Positions 35,218 through 41,859 of a stretch of DNA of 64,000 nt are shown one piece after another; position 1 is the stretch's first letter; every line of letters starts with the position of its first letter. Below the pieces are notes generated by a model. It made no database searches and was not told the DNA's origin. It saw only the letters and a list, made by a program, of their open reading frames with translations. The stretch lies in the NCBI RefSeq assembly GCF_039539345.1, contig NZ_BAABCY010000104.1, forward strand, positions 1 to 64,000, given 5' to 3'. The position numbers were made by a program, and so were the translations under genes. Source of the stretch: Snuella lapsa (lineage in GTDB: Bacteria; Bacteroidota; Bacteroidia; Flavobacteriales; Flavobacteriaceae).

Positions 35218-35795
35218 TTAGTTATTTTATAAATCTTAATTACAGGGTCGAAAGTGTCGATTCTGTCATATTTTATTTTTTCGATTGAATTTAATAACCC
35301 TTCCGTGAATCCATTTCTTTTGTAGTCCCGGAAATTAGAATAATGACTTGTAAATCTTTGGTCTAACCACAAAAGCATTTTCTGTCTTATGTTTTTTGGT
35401 TCACAGAATCCACAAATAATGGTTGTGTTAGATGAGGCCAATAGTTTTTTTATTAACTCTATAGACTTTTCCAAAGGCAGAATGTGTAATAGAAGACTAG
35501 CGACAGAATAGTCCATGTTGGGTTCTGAATATGAATCTTTTAGTAGATCCATTAGTCTGAATTCAAGATTTTTAACCTGTTCTTTTTTTACTCGGTTTGA
35601 AGCGTATGTAATTAGTTGTTCCGATTTATCGATACCAACTCCAAGTTTTAATTTGCCAGCAAGTTTAAAAAGTAAATCTCCGTTTCCGCACCCTAATTCT
35701 ATTAGTGTGGTATTGGGGTCAATGAGTTCTACAATTTGGAAACGAATAGAGCGCAAATATTTATCGATAGTATCAGCTTTAATAATTGCTTTCAT
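35199..35795 (-). CDS. Class I SAM-dependent methyltransferase
   Basis: A 198-residue protein with motif I TTLIELGCGNGDLLFKLAG (about 30-48), the ribose-binding LGVGIDKSEQLITYASNRV, and motif II LEFRLMDLL. The C-terminal half is Lys/Tyr rich and shares no clear similarity with the neighbouring methyltransferase beyond the fold, so this is not a recent duplicate. The substrate is unknown; small-molecule or lipid methylation is as likely as rRNA. Orphan cassette-like gene, followed by the attC-like hairpin. Confidence 0.85.
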   Translation of the reverse strand: MKAIIKADTIDKYLRSIRFQIVELIDPNTTLIELGCGNGDLLFKLAGKLKLGVGIDKSEQLITYASNRVKKEQVKNLEFRLMDLLKDSYSEPNMDYSVASLLLHILPLEKSIELIKKLLASSNTTIICGFCEPKNIRQKMLLWLDQRFTSHYSNFRDYKRNGFTEGLLNSIEKIKYDRIDTFDPVIKIYKITKSNKDV

Positions 35796-35809
35796 TTTTA
35801 GGGAAGGCT

Positions 35810-35910
35810 ACATTTAAATGTTCTCTAAGGAACATATTTTATACAAGTTAAAGATTAGACTTTACACTAAATTAGTAAATAAAACGAAGTAATGAACTAA
35901 ACACGACTTG
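35810..35910. repeat. Cluster of short palindromes in the spacer upstream of the methyltransferase gene
   Basis: The spacer contains a perfect 12-bp palindrome ACATTTAAATGT (35810-35821), an overlapping dyad ATGTTC/GAACAT (35818-35823/35830-35835), and a larger imperfect hairpin CAAGT/ACTTG (35844-35848/35906-35910) with inner TTTAC/GTAAA (35861-35865/35875-35879). The larger hairpin is built like the one at 35139-35192, but canonical attC boxes are absent. It may be a decayed copy of the same repeat. Confidence 0.35.
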
Positions 35911-35926
35911 CCACAAGTTTTTATTT

Positions 35927-36271
35927 TCAAAAAATCAGTTGATCGAGTTGATTTCTGATTGAGAATAGAAAAACCAAAATCAAAAGTGTAATCAGATTTG
36001 TTTTGAACTTTACACATTCTTGTTTTCTATATTCGATTATTATTTTATAAACTAAAAACCCACCAACAAGTAAAATAGGTAAATAATTTAAAATTAAGTC
36101 AACATACCATATTTCTGCAATTCTACTTGAACTAGCTCCCGAACCATATAATAGGAAAAAAGCAAATATCTCAATTAAAATTAGAAGTAATAGAATCCCA
36201 AAAAATAGAACGGATCTAATTACAATACCAAAATAATTAGTCTTTATTTTAAAAAAATCTGATGTATTCAA
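35927..36271 (-). CDS. Small hypothetical membrane protein
   Basis: A 114-residue protein with three hydrophobic segments at about residues 16-42, 58-76 and 88-105, and a basic loop (EYRKQECVKFKTN) between the last two. No recognisable family motif. It follows the 36296-36628 gene by 24 bp, so the three small genes 36973-35927 look like one transcription unit. Confidence 0.6.
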   Translation of the reverse strand: MNTSDFFKIKTNYFGIVIRSVLFFGILLLLILIEIFAFFLLYGSGASSSRIAEIWYVDLILNYLPILLVGGFLVYKIIIEYRKQECVKFKTNLITLLILVFLFSIRNQLDQLIF

Positions 36272-36295
36272 TCCTGTCCGTTTAGTGTCGTTTTT

Positions 36296-36628
36296 TTACC
36301 ATTTTAAATTTTTATAGTCAATATCCTTATCATTAATTTCGAGTTGGGATATTTCACAATTTAGTCTTTTGGCTTCTGATTTTAAAAATTTCTCGTAATC
36401 TTGATATTCGGCTGTAAATGTTACTCCTCTTTTCAATAATTCTGGAAGTTTTCTGAAAGCTCTTTTTCCGCCATTTAGTCTTAAATAGTCGGTATCTATT
36501 GACATCAACAATTGATAGATATATTCATTTCCGCCGTTAATTGCTCCGTTAAAAAACGGTTCCAAATTCATTCCGCTTTTTTCGTCATAAGCAATTGCAG
36601 ATTTCTCAAGCCAATATTCAAATTGCAT
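36296..36628 (-). CDS. Hypothetical protein, 110 residues
   Basis: A soluble acidic/basic mixed protein with no signal or membrane segment. Features: MQFEYWLEKSAIAYDEKSG at the N-terminus, a Gly/Asn turn FFNGAINGGNEYIYQLLMSI, and a helix EYQDYEKFLKSEAKRLN. Size and layout recall small immunity-type proteins of the DUF4375 kind, but I cannot claim membership. It lies 12 bp downstream of the DUF6904-like gene on the same strand, so translational linkage is likely. Confidence 0.6.
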   Translation of the reverse strand: MQFEYWLEKSAIAYDEKSGMNLEPFFNGAINGGNEYIYQLLMSIDTDYLRLNGGKRAFRKLPELLKRGVTFTAEYQDYEKFLKSEAKRLNCEISQLEINDKDIDYKNLKW

Positions 36629-36640
36629 TATAATAGAAAG

Positions 36641-36973
36641 TTATAATTTATTGGTTTCAGAATATCGCATATTATATCTTAATGCTGATAACGAAAATAT
36701 TATATGAACCCAAGAAATTTTACAGCCAAAATGCTCAATTTCTTCGAATGAGAAATGGCTACGCTTTCGTTTAAGTCGACTTCCCTCGTGAGCTTTTCTC
36801 AATTCTCTTGAAAATCCGCTTAAAGCTTTATCTCGGTTTTCTGAATTTTTTATATTATCATTCTTTTCATTTCCCCAAAAATTTTGGACGACAGAATGAA
36901 CTCTACGAATGTCGTCATAAGTACCCCAAATTTCAATTCCAATTCCGTTTTTTGTAGGTACTAAATAGAACAT
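36641..36973 (-). CDS. DUF6904-like hypothetical protein
   Basis: A 110-residue soluble protein. MFYLVPTKNGIGIEIWGTYDDIRRVHSVVQNFW at the start and the later SRLKRKRSHFSFEEIEHFGCKISWVHIIFSLSALRYNMR resemble a family I recall as DUF6904, always small and of unknown role. The protein is rich in Arg/Lys in the middle (RDKALSGFSRELRKAHEGSR). First gene of a three-gene group; the hairpin at 37016-37091 lies just upstream. Confidence 0.6.
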   Translation of the reverse strand: MFYLVPTKNGIGIEIWGTYDDIRRVHSVVQNFWGNEKNDNIKNSENRDKALSGFSRELRKAHEGSRLKRKRSHFSFEEIEHFGCKISWVHIIFSLSALRYNMRYSETNKL

Positions 36974-37331
36974 AATTTTGTCATTTTTAATAAGTTTTCG
37001 GTTTGGTCGAATACGCTACAACGTTCCATGTATGGCGTAGTAGCTATCCGGTAGGGTAGCTATGCTACTATACATTTTGTACCTGTTGGACAACCTTTCA
37101 AATATAGTTTAAAATTTTAAAAATTGCACGAAACTTCTTGTTTTTAAGGGCTAAGTCAAAAAAACAATGCCAAGAGAAATTATTTAATAGTTTTTAGTTA
37201 AGTACAATATAGTTAGTCCAGATTGTTGGTAGCATTTAAAATGACAACACCCTAAAAAGGAATATTTTATGCCCTGCTTTATAAAATTATGGGGTTGTGC
37301 AATGATTAGCCGAGTTACTCTTTAATTGTTT
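36974..37331. other. 358-bp intergenic region with one structured element
   Basis: Spacer between the DUF6904-like gene and the serine hydrolase stop. Apart from the hairpin at 37016-37091, I see no open frame, tRNA or terminator of note. It is AT-rich except in the hairpin. Confidence 0.5.
37016..37091 (-). repeat. Second attC-like or flavobacterial repeat hairpin
   Basis: A stem of ATGTAT/ATACAT (37028-37033/37070-37075), GTAG/CTAC (37037-37040/37065-37068) and TAGCTA/TAGCTA (37041-37046/37057-37062), with a short loop and unpaired bases on one side (GGC at 37034-37036, AT-side TG at 37063-37064). It is flanked by ACAAC (37018-37022) and GTTGGAC (37085-37091). GTTGGAC fits the GTTRRRY integron box; the opposite end keeps only AAC. 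Extrahelical bases are characteristic of attC sites. Tentative. Confidence 0.35.
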
Positions 37332-38420
37332 TTAATGTTCGATCGATGGTAAAATGATATCTTTCATTATCGTGAATGCTAATTTATCTTTTTGAGAATT
37401 ATATGCGCCTCCCGTAAATACTGCAACTAGTTCCAAATCAGGAATTATCATTATGTATTGTCCTCCATTTCCAGTTGCTGTTTTAGAAATGATTGTTCTT
37501 TTGTCTATGTTAAAAGGAATGTTCCACCACAGATAGCAATAGTCAATACCAGTAATCTTCGTTTTTGGTGTTGTAGACTCTTCAATCCATTTTTTAGATA
37601 CAATTTGTTCTCCATTCCATTTTCCTTTGTTTAAGACTAATTGCCCTATTTTAGCCATATCCCTAGAGGTCATATATAACCTTTTTGCTGAAGCAATAAC
37701 TTCTTTGTTTGCGGTGTGCCCCCACTTCAAATTGTTAATCCCTAAAGGTTTGAACAAGTATTTGTCAGCAAATTCATTTATTGACATTCCCGACGTTCGG
37801 CTGATAATTTCGGCCACTAGGACTACTCCCATCGAACAGTAATGTGACACTTCTCCAGGCGTATTGACCATAGGTAGATCAAGCGTATATTGCAGCCAAT
37901 CTTTTTTCTTGTAAACTTTGTCTTCTTGACCTTTTGATTTATTATCCCAATCATTACAATCTAGTCCGCTCGACATCGTCAAAAGATGTTTAATCGTAAT
38001 TTCTTCCTTTCTTACATCCAGATGTTTTTGGGGTACAGGAATTTTAAGGTATTTAGCTATGGGGTCATTTATATTGTAAATAAATCCGTTGTCAATGGCT
38101 ATTCCTAATAAGATAGATCTAATGCTTTTCGATGCTGAACGAAGGTCATGAGGTTGATCGGCCTCATGATCGTTAAAATATTCTTCTAGAACCAATTGAT
38201 TATTTTTAACTAACACAACGCTATGTAAGTTATGATCGGTACCATTGATTTGGTCGAAAAGTTTGTAAATCAAGGTTGAATCAATACCCTTTGATTTTAA
38301 ATGGTTTGTTTGCCATCCGTCTCCTAGTTGCTTTGGTTGCGAATATGTGTAAGGATTTTGTCCATGGCTAACAGTACTTATAAGTAGTATTAAAATTGCA
38401 GATCGCGCTATGTTTTTCAT
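37332..38420 (-). CDS. Secreted serine hydrolase, class C beta-lactamase/esterase family
   Basis: The start is the ATG at 38420, which opens signal peptide MKNIARSAILILLISTVSHG-Q; this ATG overlaps the preceding stop as ATGA. The protein has 362 residues with SxxK at Ser95-Lys98 (DLRSASKSIRSILLG), a YxS/N-type triad element HYCSMGVV near residue 192, and TGNGGQYIMIIPD near the end in place of KTG. Family members include AmpC, esterases and D-aminopeptidases; the EstB-like esterase/peptidase type is more likely than antibiotic resistance. Substrate unknown. Co-translated with the upstream DUF7003-like gene. Confidence 0.88.
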   Translation of the reverse strand: MKNIARSAILILLISTVSHGQNPYTYSQPKQLGDGWQTNHLKSKGIDSTLIYKLFDQINGTDHNLHSVVLVKNNQLVLEEYFNDHEADQPHDLRSASKSIRSILLGIAIDNGFIYNINDPIAKYLKIPVPQKHLDVRKEEITIKHLLTMSSGLDCNDWDNKSKGQEDKVYKKKDWLQYTLDLPMVNTPGEVSHYCSMGVVLVAEIISRTSGMSINEFADKYLFKPLGINNLKWGHTANKEVIASAKRLYMTSRDMAKIGQLVLNKGKWNGEQIVSKKWIEESTTPKTKITGIDYCYLWWNIPFNIDKRTIISKTATGNGGQYIMIIPDLELVAVFTGGAYNSQKDKLAFTIMKDIILPSIEH

Positions 38421-39151
38421 AATGTTCCACCATCTGGCCAGTTTTTCCAATGATTATTAGGCTTATTGGTCGGTTTGTAAAATTCCGTTCTTCCTGTTTC
38501 CAAGACTTTTGCTATTTGTTTAAATGTTTCATTTTTGCTCGGAAGTTCCGAATCAGCACAATCAGGATGATGCCATTCATTCAATTCCATAATCTTTGGC
38601 AAGTCATATGGAATTCTTTGTTTGATTTCTTCTTCGGTAGCCTCAAATTCCATGTTGTATTCAGGTTCTAAACCTCTCATAAATTCCCAAACGAAAATTT
38701 TGTCGTCGTCTTCCAGTTTAATTCCCTTTTTAAGGTAAAAATCTCTATTGTGATTTATGTCAATCTCTTTTTCGCGCAACATCATTGTTTTTGCTCGTGG
38801 GTTTAAACTTTCTAAATATTCTTCGTCAAAAGTCAAGTCATCAGTGCTATCATCTGTTATATATAAAAAATTTGCATTATCGGTTCCAGGCTCAGTTTTT
38901 ATGCAATTTCCAAAAATGTGCAAGCAATTAGAAATTCCGTTGTGTCCTCCGCTACGATAATTGAATCCGATTACTTCGATTATTATAGCCCAACGTTTTT
39001 CATCACGATAAGCACTTAATTTAGAGTGAATGGGATAAACATACCCATTGTCAAGCATAGGGAACGTAAATTCCCCTGCACACTTGTCGAGTTGTTTTAA
39101 TATTTCCTTTGCTGAATATTCTTGTTTTTTCTTAAACCCGAAGATGCTCAT
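38417..39151 (-). CDS. DUF7003-like hypothetical protein
   Basis: A 244-residue soluble protein. An N-terminal segment EILKQLDKCAGEFTFPMLDNGYVYP followed by DEKRWAIIIEVIGFNYRSGGHNG looks like the family I recall as DUF7003; the C-terminal third (IPYDLPKIMELNEWHHPDC) also fits. Function unknown; many relatives are found singly in accessory regions. Its stop overlaps the serine hydrolase start by 4 bp (ATGA), so the pair should be coupled. Confidence 0.65.
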   Translation of the reverse strand: MSIFGFKKKQEYSAKEILKQLDKCAGEFTFPMLDNGYVYPIHSKLSAYRDEKRWAIIIEVIGFNYRSGGHNGISNCLHIFGNCIKTEPGTDNANFLYITDDSTDDLTFDEEYLESLNPRAKTMMLREKEIDINHNRDFYLKKGIKLEDDDKIFVWEFMRGLEPEYNMEFEATEEEIKQRIPYDLPKIMELNEWHHPDCADSELPSKNETFKQIAKVLETGRTEFYKPTNKPNNHWKNWPDGGTL

Positions 39152-39370
39152 AGGTGTGTTTGCTAACTATTCAATAAACGCATATTATTGCATTTATTTT
39201 CTTTCAAATATAATTCTTTTTGTTTAACATCTCTATGGGGCTTATTATGTCAGTTAAAGTGTGGTGCTATTGTCCAAATATAATGTGGCAAACGGTGTAC
39301 TGTTACGGGAATACATATACTCACTAAGGGCTTATGTCGTATTTGAGAGAAGGAGGGAGGTAGTATTATA

Positions 39371-40273
39371 TTACTTCCGTTCGTAAGTTAAGAACGAGTA
39401 ATCATGATCGTTCTTGTCATCTTTCTCGCAAAAGGTGTTAGCGGTTTCTTTCCATACCGTTGTGTCTATTTCGGGGAAGAACGTATCGGCCTCGAAGTTG
39501 GCATGAACGCGCGTTAGCTCAATTTTATCGGCTATGTGCATGGCTTGTTTGTAAATTTCGCCTCCTCCTATTATAAATGGTTGGTTGTCGTCTTTAGAGG
39601 CATCAATAGCATCCTCCAGGTTGTTAACCACAATCACCCCGTCGGGAACCGTGTAGTTGCTTTGTCTGGTAATAACCACATGGGTACGGTTGGGAAGTGG
39701 TTTGGGAAAACTCTCAAAGGTTTTGCGCCCCATAATAATATGGTGACCGTTTGTTAGGTTTTTAAAGTGTTTTAGGTCGTCGCTTAAATGCCATATTAAC
39801 TTATTATCCTTACCAATGGCATTATTTTCGGCAGCTGCAACAATAATAGTAAGCTCTGTGCCTTTTTTAAGGGGAGCTTTTGGGTTTGCTTCTTTTTCGG
39901 GCATGGCGTCGTTTGCAACGTTAGCCTTAAGTTGGGCTATGCGCTCCTGTTGCAGGCTTACCAGCTTTTCCAATTGCGCCTGTTCCCAGGCTTTGCCCAT
40001 AAACTTATGCGTGATAAAAACATTAAATGTGTGGTACAACAGGATAAATAACCATATAATAATGGCAAATACAAACCATTCTTTTTCAAAAAAGGTAAGA
40101 TCCTTGCCTATGCCCAGTATGGTATTCATGCCAATTAAAAAGAGGGATCCAATTAAAAACAGAACAAAATGAATGTATAGGCGCTTTTTTTGTTTAATGC
40201 GGCGCTGTGCCGTTTCAATAAGTGCCAGTTGTTCTTTGTCTATTTGCGGTGTCGATCTTTTCTTTCCAAACAT
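39371..40273 (-). CDS. folA: Dihydrofolate reductase fused to an N-terminal two-helix membrane domain
   Basis: The start is set at the ATG at 40273 (MFGKKRSTPQ); the longer frame to 40345 adds a poor N-terminus. The protein has 300 residues. Residues about 34-55 and 66-88 are two membrane helices of the 2TM-domain type, about 92-122 a charged helix likely to form a coiled coil, and about 140-300 a full DHFR: IIVAAAENNAIGKDNKLIWHLSDDLKHFK, MGRKTFESFPKPLPNRTHVVITR, IIGGGEIY. It reduces dihydrofolate for thymidylate synthesis; thyA lies 630 bp away. Membrane tethering of DHFR is unusual outside this group. An upstream palindrome GTTCTTAAGAAC sits at 40332-40343. Confidence 0.93.
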   Translation of the reverse strand: MFGKKRSTPQIDKEQLALIETAQRRIKQKKRLYIHFVLFLIGSLFLIGMNTILGIGKDLTFFEKEWFVFAIIIWLFILLYHTFNVFITHKFMGKAWEQAQLEKLVSLQQERIAQLKANVANDAMPEKEANPKAPLKKGTELTIIVAAAENNAIGKDNKLIWHLSDDLKHFKNLTNGHHIIMGRKTFESFPKPLPNRTHVVITRQSNYTVPDGVIVVNNLEDAIDASKDDNQPFIIGGGEIYKQAMHIADKIELTRVHANFEADTFFPEIDTTVWKETANTFCEKDDKNDHDYSFLTYERK

Positions 40274-40331
40274 ATCAATATAATAATGGGTAAAGTTAAT
40301 GCTTTTTAATGATATGATTGTGTTAAAAATC

Positions 40332-40343
40332 GTTCTTAAGAAC
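40332..40343. promoter_or_regulatory. 12-bp palindrome upstream of the DHFR gene
   Basis: GTTCTTAAGAAC is a perfect palindrome 59-70 bp upstream of the DHFR start. It could be a dimeric regulator site; nothing else supports it. Confidence 0.25.
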
Positions 40344-40522
40344 AATGGAAAGGCGTATATATAAACTAGTTGATGAAAGAAAATTAGTTCAATTGATTTG
40401 CTGATCCCATAATTTTTATATGGGAATATTATGTACTTTAAATTAATGTTAAGCCTTATTATTAAATTGATAATTCTTTTGGGTAAAGTGAATTAAATGC
40501 TGATTATTAGACGATTGTTCCT

Positions 40523-40530
40523 TAATTTTG
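40523..40530 (+). promoter_or_regulatory. Candidate -7 element of the CBM48 gene
   Basis: TAATTTTG matches TAnnTTTG and lies 24 bp before the ATG, giving a leader of about 18 nt. No TTG lies at the normal -33 distance, so support is partial. Confidence 0.35.
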
Positions 40531-40554
40531 TGCCAAACAACACACTTATTTATT

Positions 40555-40851
40555 ATGGCAATAGCAAAACAATACTTAAAGAGTAAGCCCGTATGTAAAG
40601 TTACTTTTTCTATCCTAGCAGAGGATGCAAATGAAGTATCTGTAGTAGGAAATTTTAACGAATGGGATACAGAAGCGGCACCGCTTAAAAAGTTAAAAAA
40701 TGGTACGTTTAAAGGTACAGTAAACTTAGATAAGGATGCTTCTTATGAGTTTAAATACGTTGTAGATGGCGCTTATATTAATGACGATGCAGCCGATGCT
40801 TATGCATGGAACGATTATGCTGCAGCAGAGAATAGCGTAGTGAACGTATAA
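40555..40851 (+). CDS. Stand-alone CBM48/AMPK-type glycogen-binding domain protein
   Basis: A 98-residue soluble protein starting at ATG 40555 (nine extra codons upstream are not needed). The whole length is one CBM48 / isoamylase-N-like beta-sandwich: CKVTFSILAEDANEVSVVGNFNEWD, PLKKLKNGTFKGTVNLDKDASYEFKYVVDGAYINDD. Trp in FNEWD and Lys/Tyr in EFKYVVDG are the usual glucan contacts. No catalytic domain is attached and there is no signal peptide, so it is cytoplasmic. By analogy with AMPK-beta it may bind glycogen or regulate a partner. It has its own promoter-like box and terminator, 20 kb away from the alpha-glucan locus. Confidence 0.88.
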   Translation: MAIAKQYLKSKPVCKVTFSILAEDANEVSVVGNFNEWDTEAAPLKKLKNGTFKGTVNLDKDASYEFKYVVDGAYINDDAADAYAWNDYAAAENSVVNV

Positions 40852-40873
40852 ATTTAGTTTACTAAAAAAAGAT

Positions 40874-40907
40874 AAGCGCTTCCTTAAGTTAAGAAAGCGC
40901 TTTTTTT
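40874..40907. terminator. Bidirectional terminator between the CBM48 gene and thyA
   Basis: AAGCGCTTCCTTAA (40874-40887) and TTAAGAAAGCGCTT (40889-40902) form a 14-bp stem with one mismatch, followed by seven T's on the plus strand and preceded by seven A's. The T-run overlaps the thyA stop codon. Confidence 0.85.
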
Positions 40908-41730
40908 ATATCGCTACCGAACCTTTAATATGCGGATGGGGATCATAATCGACCAAAGTAAAATCCTCGAAGGTAAAATCAAAAATGTTATCGATATTGG
41001 GATTTAAGAGCATTTTTGGTAGAGGACGTAGTTCTCTGGACAGTTGTAACTCTAATTGTTCGAAGTGGTTGCTGTAAATATGGGCATCTCCAAAGGTGTG
41101 TATAAAGTCACCAGCCTCGTAACCACAAACCTGAGCCACCATCATGGTAAGCAATGCATAAGACGCTATATTAAACGGTACACCCAAAAAGATATCGGCA
41201 CTACGTTGGTAAAGCTGACACGATAGTTTGCCATTGGCTACATAAAACTGGAAAAAAGCATGGCATGGCGGTAAGGCCGCTTTACCATTGGCTACATTTT
41301 CACTAAAGGATATGGAAGTATCTGGCAAAACCGAAGGATTCCAAGCCGATACCAGCATACGTCTGCTATCGGGGTTGTGCTTAAGGGTTTGGATTACGTC
41401 TTTAATCTGGTCGATCTCATCGCTGTTCCAGTTACGCCATTGGTGTCCGTAAACAGGTCCCAAATTTCCGTTTTCGTCTGCCCATTCGTTCCAGATACGT
41501 ACCCCGTTTTCGGTTAAGTAGTTAATGTTGGTGTCGCCCTTTAAAAACCAAAGCAACTCATATACAATCGATTTTAAATGCAACTTCTTTGTAGTCACCA
41601 TAGGAAACCCTTCGCTTAAATCGAAACGCATCTGGTAGCCAAAAACACTTTTGGTGCCGGTTCCCGTACGATCCTCTTTTAGGTTGCCATTCTCTAAAAC
41701 ATGCTTTACAAGGTCGTGATATTGCTTCAT
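40906..41730 (-). CDS. thyA: Thymidylate synthase
   Basis: A 274-residue folate-dependent enzyme converting dUMP to dTMP. Motifs are DRTGTGTKSVFG at the N-terminus, the NPDSRRMLVSAWNP segment, the nucleophile LPPCHAFFQFYV (Cys156), QRSADIFLGVPFNIASYALL and FGDAHIYSNH. The product dihydrofolate is recycled by the DHFR encoded nearby. The minus-strand upstream box TATATTTG (41762-41755) is a candidate -7. Length and motifs are ordinary. Confidence 0.96.
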   Translation of the reverse strand: MKQYHDLVKHVLENGNLKEDRTGTGTKSVFGYQMRFDLSEGFPMVTTKKLHLKSIVYELLWFLKGDTNINYLTENGVRIWNEWADENGNLGPVYGHQWRNWNSDEIDQIKDVIQTLKHNPDSRRMLVSAWNPSVLPDTSISFSENVANGKAALPPCHAFFQFYVANGKLSCQLYQRSADIFLGVPFNIASYALLTMMVAQVCGYEAGDFIHTFGDAHIYSNHFEQLELQLSRELRPLPKMLLNPNIDNIFDFTFEDFTLVDYDPHPHIKGSVAI

Positions 41731-41859
41731 GTTATCTGCTTTTCTTCAATGATACAAATATATAAAAGCTTGCACCCAAATACATAGGGTAGCTGCTTTT
41801 CTGTAAAAAAGTTATTAACCATATGTAATGGGCGTGTGGGTAAGGTTTTAGGTGTTGCC

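Noticed and set aside
37332..38420. Antibiotic-resistance beta-lactamase
   Set aside because: The family includes many esterases and peptidases; the third motif is TGNGG and not KTG, and no resistance context is seen.
31320..39151. Prophage or integrative element
   Set aside because: No integrase, structural, replication or conjugation gene and no flanking direct repeat or tRNA target was found in the window.
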